From Cristatella mucedo (Eukaryota > Bryozoa > Phylactolaemata > Cristatellidae), in NCBI GenBank assembly GCA_009760855.2, contig WPIO01000001.1, positions 3,986,001 through 4,050,000 of the forward strand: a stretch of 64,000 nucleotides of DNA, in the 5' to 3' direction. This document shows, piece after piece, positions 27,484 to 38,900 of the stretch. The translations under genes and the position numbers were made by a program. How positions within the stretch are numbered: the first letter of the stretch is position 1; every line of letters begins with the position of its first letter. The notes under the pieces are model-generated. The model was given only the letters and a program-made list of their open reading frames with translations. It did no database searches and was not told where the DNA came from.

Positions 27484-27915
27484 GCTTCGTACCTAGTAGA
27501 ACTGCTGCGCCAGTTCTACTAACTCTCGGAACCCCAGATCATCATCGGACAATATATATGCGCTACATTCCAAGCTAAGCTACAGTACAATCTTTCAATA
27601 CAAAACCGTTGTCGACAGAAGTTTTTAGTTGTGTCAGTCTACGAATGTGGAACCTAGTTTCACAATTTTTACGCAATTTCTCCCCTGCTGCCCACTCTGG
27701 CCCACATCCTTTTCAATCGTCATCGTATTAAACCGTCACTTCCATTCTACTCACTTCCTAGACTATGGCCCTGACTCGGCAATGATTTTTAGTTTCTCTT
27801 TGCTGAGTAAGACCAAGTCTGCTGGCTACAGAATGCGCGTCAAAAGCCGCTCGGGCTTTGTATGCACTTTCCGGCGTAATACGCACACTGCCTATGTGGA
27901 GTTATTCACACAGAG
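27484..27915 (+). mobile_element. LINE-A 3' fragment
   Basis: Decayed words TTCGTACCTAGTAGAACTGC, TTGCTGAGTAAGACCAAGTC and CTGGCTACAGAATGCG match the LINE-A C-terminus (SYLAELL, SLLRETKSVGYRMR). The terminal tail is replaced by a 12-bp tandem repeat. Confidence 0.65.
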
Positions 27916-27959
27916 ATGCATACGTGCATGCATACGTGCATGCATACGTTGATGCATAC
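27916..27959. repeat. 12-bp tandem repeat ATGCATACGTGC
   Basis: About 3.7 copies of ATGCATACGTGC, the third with a GTTG change, at the point where the LINE-A tail would lie. Confidence 0.85.
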
Positions 27960-28802
27960 ATTATCAAGCGGCGGCTGAGAAGGCTCCCGTCTTTGAAAAT
28001 CGGGATCAGATCTTGGAGATATCACACAGCTCTTGTGCGTCCAGCAATTCGGCAGGATTTTTGGTTGACTAAGCTGCCGATAGCTGCTCATTAGTGCAAT
28101 CGGTTGCCGTGCAGCAGCTTGCCGCGAAGGTCCGTGAGACGAAAATAGATGAGTATAACCGATATCTAAACGTCGAAGCTTATCAAAATAAATATAGTGC
28201 ACGAAGTTAAAAGGTTGCGATAATGCTCATCAAATTAAGAATATGTCGTCCTTTGAAAGTTGCGAAAGCAGAAAATATATCATTTGCTAATAGTCATCCA
28301 GTAGATGCAGAAGTGGACTTCCGTTCCGTCGACGTATGAACAATTTGTTCTATGCGTATAATCCCTTGGACAAAAGGCCAGTAGCAGATTGTATATTGGA
28401 TTGATAAATGACTTTGCTTCACTCACACTGTCACTTCACGTACATCTTTCCACCAGATCTCCGAATTGCTGCCCAGAAATAATTTGCATCTTCGACTGCT
28501 CTCTGGCTGCTTCAGTGTCACTCATCCGTTTTATTTGTACTCGACATAATCTTTTTTATACAACGCAAATTGCTTGTGCTATTTCAGATTTTATCATTTT
28601 CAGCTTATCAGCTACTCCATCTTCAATTATGTTTTCGTGACTTTCCATTCCCCCTAAATAAAATAGATGCACGAATAAATAGAACGCGGCCAGTCTTGGT
28701 ATCGATCATAAAAGAACAACACAGTTATAGAGGGCCTCCATTCAAAGACTTCATGGTCATCGTGATGCTGGCCGCCATCCCCACGTTGGCAACAGTAATG
28801 AA

Positions 28803-28950
28803 GTAAAATGGTTAGCTGATTTAACAGCCTCATTTACCGGTAGATAGTGGTAGAAGAGCCTTCGCGGTTATCACCACGCTTATGCAGGCGATACAAGATT
28901 GCCCACCGCAGGACACGTCCTTCACGACCACGGTCGACACACGTCCTTCA
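28803..28950 (-). mobile_element. SINE-1 copy, head rearranged
   Basis: AGCTGATTTAACAGCCTCAT, then AGAAGAGCCTTCGCGG and TATCACCACGC are the SINE-1 tail. The head is disturbed by a local duplication of ACACGTCCTTCACG at about 28914-28950. Confidence 0.7.
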
Positions 28951-29313
28951 CGGTCGTCAAGTAAATGACGGCATGGCACGTGCGCCAGTATAGGTAGAGT
29001 AAAAGCTGAACTCTGATTTGGGTAAACGCGGGTCTGTTCTTTGAGAGGGACAACTCTGTTGGCTGAATCCGCTTCAGAGCCTGTACGCCAGGCGGCTTCA
29101 CCTTGACCTGAGTGCAGCACTGGCTGACTAAGGACACCAAGTCTATTTTTGGAGCTGCAGACCATTGCTAATTGGCTTATTATCACGTGTACCTAGGCCA
29201 ATAGGCCTCTGCCAAGGCCACACCAGCTACGGCCGATCTGAGCGCAATCGCGAAGAGAAGCCATTAGCGTTCAGATCTGTATGCATGATGGCTTGCTCAA
29301 CCAATGGTGTTAG

Positions 29314-29367
29314 TTTAGGAGTAGTATATACTGGACCTTGTTTAGGAGTAGTATACACTGGACCGTG
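29314..29367. repeat. 27-bp direct tandem duplication
   Basis: Two adjacent copies that start TTTAGGAGTAGTATA and end CTGGACC(T/G)TG, with two differences. Confidence 0.8.
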
Positions 29368-30204
29368 TATATACTTGACCTGTCACTTAATCTGTGTCCG
29401 TATTTGATACGGTCCACATTCTGTTTGTCGGCTTCGTGATTATGCACTGTAATTTTCTCGACCATTGACTAGTGAATGGCTTCACGGTAGCACTTTGTCT
29501 CGCAAACTCTACCGGGATGCCGCGACCGCCATTTCCTCAGAGACACGACCCACTAAATTGTCCATGATTGTCATTCCTTCGTCTGAGCGACACAACATAC
29601 GGATAATGACACTGTTAGTAGAAAGCTAGATTCGGTAGTTAGTCAAGGCAGAAAAAGAGTCCGTTAGCACTTGCCAAAGGGCATTGTCCATAGAGGAAGA
29701 CGTGGCCAGTGTTGTGTGCGTCTGAAATTTTAGGATTAGCGGAACGCCTCGCACTGCCACTAAGGTTTGGTTATTGACGGTACTCCCCATACTATACCCC
29801 AGAGCAAAGTCCCGTGTGTGACTAATATACGTACCATTGCTATTCTATTAGTGCATGAGCTGGCAAACTCCGACCTTTGGGCCAGATACGGCCTAGCTAG
29901 TGCTTCAGTCCGGCATAGCGACCCCTAGTTATTCATTATTGGATCCGGAATAATTGAATTGTCGCTTTTTTGCTCCCTTTCATTGCTGCTGGCTGCAGCT
30001 CAAGCTGTGGCCCCCGTGTGTATTTTTTAACTGATGTCAGGTGCTTGTATGAAACGGAAGCACCCGACAGGGGGATGGTAAATGTCTATCCCAACAATTG
30101 CCGTGGGTGTCTGTTGCTGTTTGTTTTCGTCTGGCCACGCCCACTACGTCGGCCCGGCAGAATAAGCGTGTTTTTTCCTGCCCTCGTGTGCCTTTTCTGA
30201 TCTC

Positions 30205-30460
30205 CTAAAATGGCCTAATAATAATAATAATAATAATAATATTAGTAACAACTTGATAAAGCTCCCTCGGAGAATTCAATCTCTTTCTAGGCGCTTTACA
30301 TTGCTGCAAAGGAAACACGATTGGATGGTTAGTGGAAGCAAGCTCGATAAACAACAAGAATAAACAAGGTAAGGTTGACGTGCACAGGGTCAGCTTGCAA
30401 GTGCGGTTAGTGGCAGCACGCGCAGTGTCAGCACGCATAACCACGTAGATGATTCCAGGG
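30205..30460 (-). mobile_element. LINE-B 3'-end fragment with (ATT)n tail
   Basis: Read on minus it ends ATGTAAAGCGCCTAGAAAG, AGATTGAATTCTCCGAGGG, GCTTTATCAAG and an (ATT)n run. The upstream GTTATGCGTGCTGACACTG also matches LINE-B 3' UTR. Confidence 0.75.
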
Positions 30461-32590
30461 AGCCACTAAATGCTGTCATAAATAGCTGCACTAGAAGTCT
30501 GAAAAGTTTGCTGACCTGCGCATTAGTACGTCGCAAGAGAAAAAAGGTCTAGAGTCTTTTGCTGGGTTACATTTACGCTTGCGCCTCCATGAGACCCCCT
30601 GAATCGGCTGCCGCCGGAACCCCAGCCTCCGGAACTCCGCCCTCGTGGACTTCAAGTTGATCGCCCCATACTAAATCTACATTTTTTGCATAGTGCCATG
30701 GAGTCAACCTCTATAATTTTATTAACTCAATTATTGCTGTTATCTGTCAAACCTACACCGGTTTGGTACGCGAAGCTAGTAGCCTGAGAGCAATTGTCAT
30801 TCATTAATGATTAACCCAGGTTCATTATCATAACTTGACAAAGGCGAGCATAATTAGCACTGCTGCGCAATCTAGATGACATTTTCCGGTCGTACTATTG
30901 TGCCAGCTTTGTGCACCCGGCACCGGCACGCGGTGACCGTGAGTTCTGCACGAAGAGTACGCGAGAGCCGGCAAGTCACGTGAGCTCTGCACGAAAAGTT
31001 AATGAGAGCCGGCAAGTGGCAAACCGCACTCGTCCGCTCCCCTGAGAATCCGCAGACACGCCCCGCTGTACTTTTCCCGGAAATACACAGGAGCAATGCA
31101 GTGAAAAAACAAGCTTTTGTCACGCTCTGAACAGAGCCGCCTGCTGCTTTTCAACTAACCCTAAGGAAAGAGCGCTGGTCTTCAGCATTTGATGTTGTCA
31201 GTCCACCGACACTTTACTTGCACGACGAAGGGGATGAACCTCTGCATACTTTAACCATTCGCCGGGTCGCGCCCGTAGCTTTTAAATTTTGCGGGAAGCA
31301 AGTTTAGTGAAAGATATCTGTGCACTGAATGGTCGTCCTGCCCATTACGTGCGATCAGTGCTATTTTAAGACTCGCATTGAGCTTCACTATACCAGAAAC
31401 ACGCGATTGTAAAAAAAAAAGCGACGGGCGTAGAGAGGCTGGTCACTCTATTTTGCCGCTCTAAAATATTCGTCCTTTGTCATGTAGAGAGATGGCCACG
31501 GCGAATGCCATCTAGCTTAGGCGAATTGGTACCTGCTACGCCGGTAGTCAGGTGGTAACCACTAGCTATCCAACCGCCTGCCTGCTGTGAGGCGAATTAC
31601 TCTTGAGGTCACACACGCCCGAATCCTCATGCGTCTTGTTGCCGCAGACAAAAGACACTTCCTTCCCGCCGCTTGGGCTAAGCGGATGCACCCATCTCTG
31701 CCTGTCGTTATGCCTGATATGACCTCTTCTCTCTCTGTCTCTGTCTCCGTCTCTCTCTGCTACTTTATCAGAATAAATAGTCATAACCTGACTATGTGCT
31801 AACCTGCAACGAACACACGGCCAACAGTCACGAGTTCAGAGCGTGAGCTCTGCCGGTTTCCGCAAACGGTGTACGCGTTACCCTGCCTGGGCAGACAGTG
31901 CACGCTCCCGGGCATTACTCCCCAAGCAAGGTTACACACTGTTAAGCTCACGAGCAGAGCGTATTGGATATCCTCCCGTGGCAGCAGTAGAACTGAGCCC
32001 GTACTCAAAACTGTAGAACCCTCGCTGTAAAACTGAGCCGATCAGCTCGTTACGAGGAGGAGCAAGCCAGTACCCAGCGTCCTATCCCAAAGAGTCACGA
32101 ACTCGAGTTTCTATTCCGGAGGCAGATTCAGTTAAAAGCACTCAGTAGGGCGAACAACTCATAATTTTCGAGCACAGACTGACGTCGCTAGCCCAGTGTT
32201 ACAAATGCACCGAAGCGGCTCCTGAAACGAAGTTCTTTGCGATAAAAAAGGTTTTGCTTATCATGCTCTTGTCAGTTGGCGAAAGTACTTCCTTCTATCG
32301 CGTCTGCTTTGGTGCTTTGGAAATCCTTACCAAAGATATTCAGCGAGAGAGCTGCTATGCAGCTTCCTAGACAACAATAAACTTGCGTCTTCTAGTGGTT
32401 TAACAGTTACTCGGGCTGCCCGCTATGTTAGAGAAAGCACGAGCACATAAGAGCAAACGGAAGCATGTATAAAAATTGAAAAAGAAAGCTATAATATTAA
32501 TCATACATTTGTATAGCGCAATCGGATAGCTTAATCTTAAGAATAATCACACAAAAGAAATTAAAAGCAAGGTGTGAGCAAATATCTTAA
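30460..32590. other. Intergenic, no gene recognised
   Basis: Mixed-composition spacer with only short ORFs. It contains the 41-bp duplication at 30.94 kb and a short CT-rich patch at 31727-31760. Confidence 0.35.
30939..31020. repeat. 41-bp direct tandem duplication
   Basis: Two adjacent units start GTGAG(T/C)TCTGCACGAA and end GAGAGCCGGCAAGT. They differ at several sites, so the duplication is old. Confidence 0.75.
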
Positions 32591-32594
32591 TTTT

Positions 32595-32925
32595 GCTTGT
32601 AATTGCTTCCAACTTGCTCCTCTGCTCTATCTGACCATGGATTACTAAAATCTTCTCTCCTGATGCCGACTCTGGCACATAGCTTCCAGTCACCGAGAGC
32701 TGTTACTTCTATGCATGTTTTCACTTCCTCGACGGCCTCCAGACTCAGCTACGCTTCTCTCGTTCTCGTTGTTGCGCGAGATAAAGTCCGTCGGCTACCA
32801 CGTATGCACCGAAAGCAGCTTAGGCTTTGCATGCTCATTATAGAAAGCTCAGTAACTTAGCACACACTCACTCCTATGGCTTTGTGGAGTTGCAGATGAA
32901 GAAACATTACATTGCTAATAATAAC
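32595..32925 (+). mobile_element. LINE-A 3' fragment with tail
   Basis: TTCACTTCCTCGACGGCCTC to TTCTCGTTGTTGCGCGAGAT and GGCTTTGTGGAGTTGCAGA, then GAAACATTACATTGC, match the LINE-A C-terminus and tail. Confidence 0.7.
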
Positions 32926-33159
32926 CTTTAACACAAATCTTTATGTACGATCATCGTGGGAGTTTTATTCATTTACCCATGAAATCTTTTAGTGGATGGT
33001 AGTTAAGCACTGAGAACGAACGCTTTGCTGTGCATTTGCTTGGTTTTCGCTTGCTCTTAATTTTTCCGATGTGGATCGACTTGGCACGCGTAGGTATATG
33101 CTGCAAGTAGCGATTTGCTTGTGACAAGTCACATTAGGCATGGCTTGTTCGTCAGGTCC

Positions 33160-33760
33160 TCACTCATTGCCGGCGTCATTCCGCTGGCCGCACTTGTTAT
33201 TAAGCAGCGCTTACGCGGTCGGTCTCTTCCCACTCTTGCTACTGCTGCGGGCGGAGCAGACTGCCCCACGACTTGTGGAGGCTCTTTAAGCTGTCGGCGC
33301 TAACCCAACGGGCCAGCAACGATGCAGTCCGTCAGTTGGCCCGGTACCGCCACCAATCAGCAGCACTCCCGCCCCTTACGCACCGAAGCAGTCTAACTTG
33401 TACGGAAGAGACGCAGGCTATAAATATCAGGCCAGCTGCTCTACGACGGGCGGGAGCGCTCTCCGGAGCTAGTGCTTGGTGCTGCCTTTTACGCGCCACT
33501 AAGCAGTTATTCCAAACGAATGCGTATTGCTTAGCGGTCTTGCACCCAACGAATACGACAGCTTCGATCATTGATTCGTGCGTCGCCGAGGCTGAGGGTC
33601 CGAGATCGATTAAAGCTGAGCACGGTTCTACTGGTTGGCCGAGACCAACGGAGGACCCGCGGAAGCCAGGAGCAGACGAATAATCGCGAGTGCCGTCCAC
33701 AATATACCTCAGGAATGTCGTACGAGGCGTCCAACAGGCTATGAGGGTTTCCTGAATTAC
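33160..33760. other. GC-rich patch with TATA-like box, function unknown
   Basis: A GC-rich block in AT-rich surroundings, with overlapping 122-136-codon ORFs on both strands that match nothing known. GGCTATAAATATCAGG at about 33417 is TATA-box-like. It could be a decayed LTR or an exon-like island; neither can be shown. Confidence 0.25.
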
Positions 33761-33944
33761 TACCTACAGGAAAACCGGATACGTCGTGTGTAATTATGAG
33801 TCAACTGTGCTCAATGTACACGTGTACACTAAGGCTGGTGCTGTGAATGTATAACCTCTCTGTGGCTTTGAGATATAAAAGATATCGACTTGTCATATCA
33901 AGATATCGGCGCACTTAATTGCTGGCAATAAAATAAAAATACAA

Positions 33945-34045
33945 TAAAAAAGTTAGCCGATTGTACAGCCTCATTTATATAGTGGTAGAAGAGTCTTTAA
34001 GGCTATCACCACCGCCTGCAGTGGGCTGTCAAGGATCGCCTGCTG
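33945..34045 (-). mobile_element. SINE-1 tail fragment
   Basis: TTAGCCGATTGTACAGCCTC, GTGGTAGAAGAGTCTTTAAG and GCTATCACCACCGCCTGCAG give the SINE-1 tail on minus. The tRNA head is lost. Confidence 0.7.
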
Positions 34046-34364
34046 GAAGGAACAGCTGCACCAGTATCGAGGCAGCATGTGCGACTCGTTAGTCGTGCTT
34101 CGAGTCGCCATTTTCACAGGTATTTTTCACGCATCAACAAGGTTTGGGCGCCGTCACTAGCATGGTTTTTGGCTAAGACCCTTAGTGCACAAGCCGCTAC
34201 AGGCGTTGCAACAATAAATATGCACGTGTCTACCGTGCCTACAAGGTCACGCCTTCTCAGGCCTTCACAAAAATATATTTATGGAACAATATATTGTATT
34301 GTATTGTTAAAAATATATTGTATTAGGTTCCGTAACAATATCCAAGTGTTGTAGCGTCCAGATG

Positions 34365-34366
<2 letters not shown>

Positions 34367-34418
<52 letters not shown>

Positions 34419-34530
34419 CACTTGTATACGTGCTTATTATTATTAAATAAATTATTAAATATATACACACACATATATATATATATATACTTATATATAA
34501 TTAATATATATACTTACAAATAGTAATATA
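34367..34530. repeat. (AC)n/(AT)n compound microsatellites
   Basis: About 17 AC units run into TATATA, followed by further AC/AT-rich blocks to about 34530. Confidence 0.9.
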
Positions 34531-35700
34531 TATATTATCGTAATAAATTAACATAACTTTGAGAGGCCTGAGTTTGATCGCATTGTGTGGATCGCGGACT
34601 GCGTAAGTCCGTGCAGCGTGTTTGGTAGGTACAATTTTATAATTTTTGCTTCATTGACAAAATTACAGTATATGGTATTTTGTAACTTAACTTAACATAA
34701 AAACAGTTATTACATTTTTTCTATGACAACTGTTGTGTGACAGTGGCTCCTGCGGCGGCTGCTCTAGTGGGAATCTGGCGGAGACACAGCGGGCGCACGC
34801 TCGCGGTAAACGAGACTCTGCTTTATTAATCCCAACGGGCACATATATGGAAGCCCAATCAATCGCAGCAAACGACACGAAATATAACCTGGATTAGTAG
34901 CCCGACGCTCCGCTGCTTCAACGGCTTAACTATTGGCCACCGGTGAGGCAAGTGCACTAGTGTCAGGCGCTTCGCTAATTACAGCAGAACCTGCAGGCGC
35001 ACACGATACAATATGCATAGATTTATTGTTAGCTTGGAAATGGACAATACATTAATAATATTATTGTTCCAAGGCCTGCGCCTTCTTCGTTGCTTTGAAA
35101 GGCATGGCGGACGAATTGGTGGACATGAAAAACGACGCACTAAGTGAGAGCCCACCTGTTTACCAGATAACCTGGGATTCATTTTCTCGTTTTCGGCGGG
35201 CTCGTTTTAAACTGAGACAGCTGCAGCATGGCGCATTACGGAGGGTCCAACTTAACCTCTGAGGCCAATATGATCACCTTTACGACCGATGTCATGGGTT
35301 AGATCCCTGCGGCATCTGTGAAGCCCCTGCGTAGAGATTCAGTTTCTCTAGTTCCACATTCAGGAATTTATTTTCTTATTTCCTACCTCCGTCCGAAAGA
35401 CATGTTCTCGGGACCACGCTGGGGTGGAGCTAGTAGCAAGCTAGGAGAGGAGACGGAACGCCAAACAACCAATTAAAATTCCTATAAGAAAGGAGACCCA
35501 AGAATATACGAAGGCTGACCGTAGAAAGACCGAGTAGAGGCCGACCGAGTAAACTCAGCTCCAGATCGCAGGACTACGAAACGGAACCGGATGTCTTTGT
35601 GCGATCATGTTAGTGACAGCGGAGCCATTTCATCCGAACAGCATCCAGTCTGCTCGCGAACCGGTTCCGTGCGTGAGTTTGTGCTGAGTCCTTCATTGTC

Positions 35701-35940
35701 ATGGATTGTTGCACGACTTTGCCGCGTTCACCGGCAGCATCGAAGTACATTGAAAACGCCAGACAGGCGCTCATAGAGCAGTGGGATTTTCTTTCGGGCT
35801 ACCTCGGCTTGGCCAACTCTCATACCAATTATTTTATCACGCATTCGTACTGGGATCGAGTTCACCCCGCCATTACCGCTCAGCTGGAAGGCAAGACGGT
35901 AGCTGAAATGAAGTCACTGTTTTCAGCGAACGGGGATTCG
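35701..35940 (+). CDS. METTL25: METTL25 exon 1
   Basis: 80 codons from the ATG at 35701. The donor GTAGGC follows GATTCG in phase 0. It encodes YIENARQALIEQWDFLSGYL and SYWDRVHPAITAQ, matching the family N-terminus. Another GT in phase (after AAGACG) is possible, so the donor is likely rather than proven. Confidence 0.8.
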
Positions 35941-38900
35941 GTAGGCGCTTCGGCATTTCCTAGCGGCGGTGGTGCGGCTCGCGGACTCTCCCGGCCTCGT
36001 GTTGCCTCGATAATCGGCACTCTCGCTGGCCGCGTGCGGGAGCGCGCGGGTGGTGCTGCTGGCGTTATCCAAAAGGCGGCCGAATCGGTTTCTCATTCTA
36101 TCGTTCGTGCCGTTTGTAAGAGCTCGCTTGCGAACTATGTCTTATTATAGTCGGCGTTTGCTGGCGAAGACTGTACCGAGGCCTGCGGCAGTCAGCCCTG
36201 GTTCCCTGCCCCATCGTCGTCGAGCGAGCCACCGTCCCAGCATCCTGCCGACTTCGAGCAGTTCCAACCTACCGCGTGGCGTCACTCCAGCGTGCAGGCG
36301 TTTGCCTGGGCTGCCCACCGCTGTCGTGGCGCTGGGCCTGACTGGAGGCTCGAGTACGACGAGCTGTGCCGGCGGCTTGGCGTGCCCGTCCGATGCGACT
36401 CCACCGTCAAGTGCTTTATGCGGGAGAAGAAAGCGCACGAAGTGGAAGCAATGGCCGCCCTCTGTCACGAGCTTGCAGCTGTGCACGGCGTGAAACACGT
36501 ATGTCCAGTGTTTAGCTCGCGAAGAGCATGCGTGATGTGCATCTCACCGACTGGCTTTTTGCTATGACTTGAACTGTGTAGGTTGTCGACGTGGGTAGTG
36601 GCAGAGGCTACTTGCCGTCCATTCTGGCACTTCAGTACGGCCTGTCGGTGCTGGGCATTGATGCATCGGCTTCGAACACGGACAGCGCTAGGCGACGACT
36701 CGGGAAACTGGGCAAGCAATGGCCTGGCCTCGCACGGCGGCAGCTGCAGCAGCGAGGTCGAGTCGTCGTCGTCGCTGATCAAGGTTAATGCATGCTTGTC
36801 ACGTCGTGCCAAATGCTCACTCTGTTGTGTCAGCTTGCCTTGGCTTATGTGCAACCCTTGGTTCCATTTGAAGTTAGATGCCAGCCATCCAGCTTCACTA
36901 GCTGCTTCAACCAACTAGCATGGTCTGTCCTGATTCTTTGTAGCTTGCCAACCAATAGAATTCGTGTAGCTGGCCGTGTGTCAGTTGGAAATTCGTTGCA
37001 CACGCTACATAAATAATACTTCTACTTACAAGCAGAAGCCGACTGTGACATAACAATATAGTTGATTGAAGTTGATGTGTAATCGTTAAGGTACATCAGG
37101 GCTTTGGACACGTTTAAAGACTGTCTTAGCCCAATAACTGAAGCGGATCGTAATGATCAGTGATGGCTGCAAACATGCTCCAGTTGCTTGAACATGAGAT
37201 CGGTATGAAACCGTCTGGCATCGCGCCAGTAAGGGTTCTTAGCAATGACATTCCAAGCCAAATAAATTAAGTGTTGTTCGGTACCAATGATGCCTTTGTT
37301 GTGCTGGGACCTACTTCCAACAAGTCCACATAATTCCGACACGGCTTTGGTCGAGACCACATGTGAGTGTTTACTTTTAGTATTCATTGGTGCGCTAGCA
37401 ACATTGCAGTCTAAAACCAAAGTGTGGCTTGTGGTCTGCGCTCAAGAATGATTCTAAGGGCAACCGCTGCCTTCATGAGTGATAGATGTTCATGAATTTA
37501 GGACCTTCATCTGAGTTTTAATGAAAGAATGGGATTCAAAGGGAGCGAAAGACTGCAAAAATTCTTCTTGCCCATCCAGGAGCATGTGACAGTAAATAGA
37601 AAGCGATATGGCAATGCTGCTGAAACTTAAATCAGAACCGAGCGTTCCCTATATGAAATTGCTATGTGGGCGGAATTGACTTTGAAATCCAGGTTTGCGA
37701 TTTTCTTGCGACACGAAGTCAGAAATAGGGAGAGCAGCCATAGCAATAGTGGACCACAGATTTGCAAAGCAAGTGAAGCTTTGTAAAAAGAGGGAGGGGC
37801 AAGATAACAAAGAAAAACCAGGCTCTGCTGCTCGGGAATTTAACTATGAAGCTGACACTGCTCTTTCTTCCGAAATTAGCACTACAGCCGAAGGCAGCCT
37901 TGTTAGAAGAGGAACAATTTTCAAGTATAGTCTGGCTTAGCATCATCCCAGCACGGCAAGTCAGCTGCTCTACACTTAAGGACAAGACGCTGCTGGTTAG
38001 TTGAGCATCTGAACCGTGAGATCGAAGCAGCACGATAGCCATAGCTACCCCTGATAACGGCTAGCTGCAGCAGCAGTTGGAAAATTGAGGTTTGGTGAAT
38101 GACTTATGGTGGTGTTACTACTGGTCGAGGACAGCAGTAGTTTTTGTTTCAAGCTGCCGTGCAGCTTCATTTAGGCATGCTGCCTCCAAAGAAGCTGTGG
38201 CCTTTTCAAAAGCAAGGACTAGCTTAAAATCCTTCTTACACGAGCAAGTTTTAATACTTTAACTGTCGGGAATGTTTTATACTTGCTTAATACATTTTAA
38301 GGGAAAACATTACCCATCAATGAGTAGTGATTGGTCGAATTTTCGTTAGATATGAGCACCTTACCGTGCCAAGGAGACTCGAAGGAGTTTGTGCCTTACG
38401 AGGGCCGATCGAAGTGTTGCGCGTCTGAAATCGAAGGTGACAGACGCAGTTCCCTTCTATTGAAGCTACCTGTTTGCCCCCTGGCTGCTCGCTGCATATT
38501 CTGGCATGCGTAGTGGCTGCGGATGCACGAGATTACTGCTTTGTCTGTGAGATAGCGCAGGGCTGATTTGCTCGTCTTTCCTCGCATTGCAAACCTGTTG
38601 CACGATGTTTGCTGCTAGGTGCTGCCTCAGACATTTTGGCTGTGCGCCTTTTTTAATGAGCTACGTGCTGCTATGCCTAGCTACCGGTTTCGACTAGTGG
38701 GCATATTTTCTCGGTAGGCCGTGAGAGCTCTGACCCTAGCCACTATGACGAAACGTCTTCCCAGCAGCATGGGCGTTCACTGTGCGGTGACGGTGGCAGT
38801 TTTGTTGCTGCAACCGAACGGATCAGCAGCAGCCGCGACCTACTGCTGTGCTCGCAGAAGTACTTTTCACAGCAGCATGCTGATCTGGTCAACTGCAGCT

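Noticed and set aside
27916-27959. CRISPR-like short repeats
   Set aside because: A simple 12-bp tandem repeat without spacers, in an animal genome.
37695-37940. 81-codon frame inside METTL25 intron 3 as an extra exon
   Set aside because: Exons 3 and 4 already join in phase to give the expected protein, and this frame has no METTL25 similarity.
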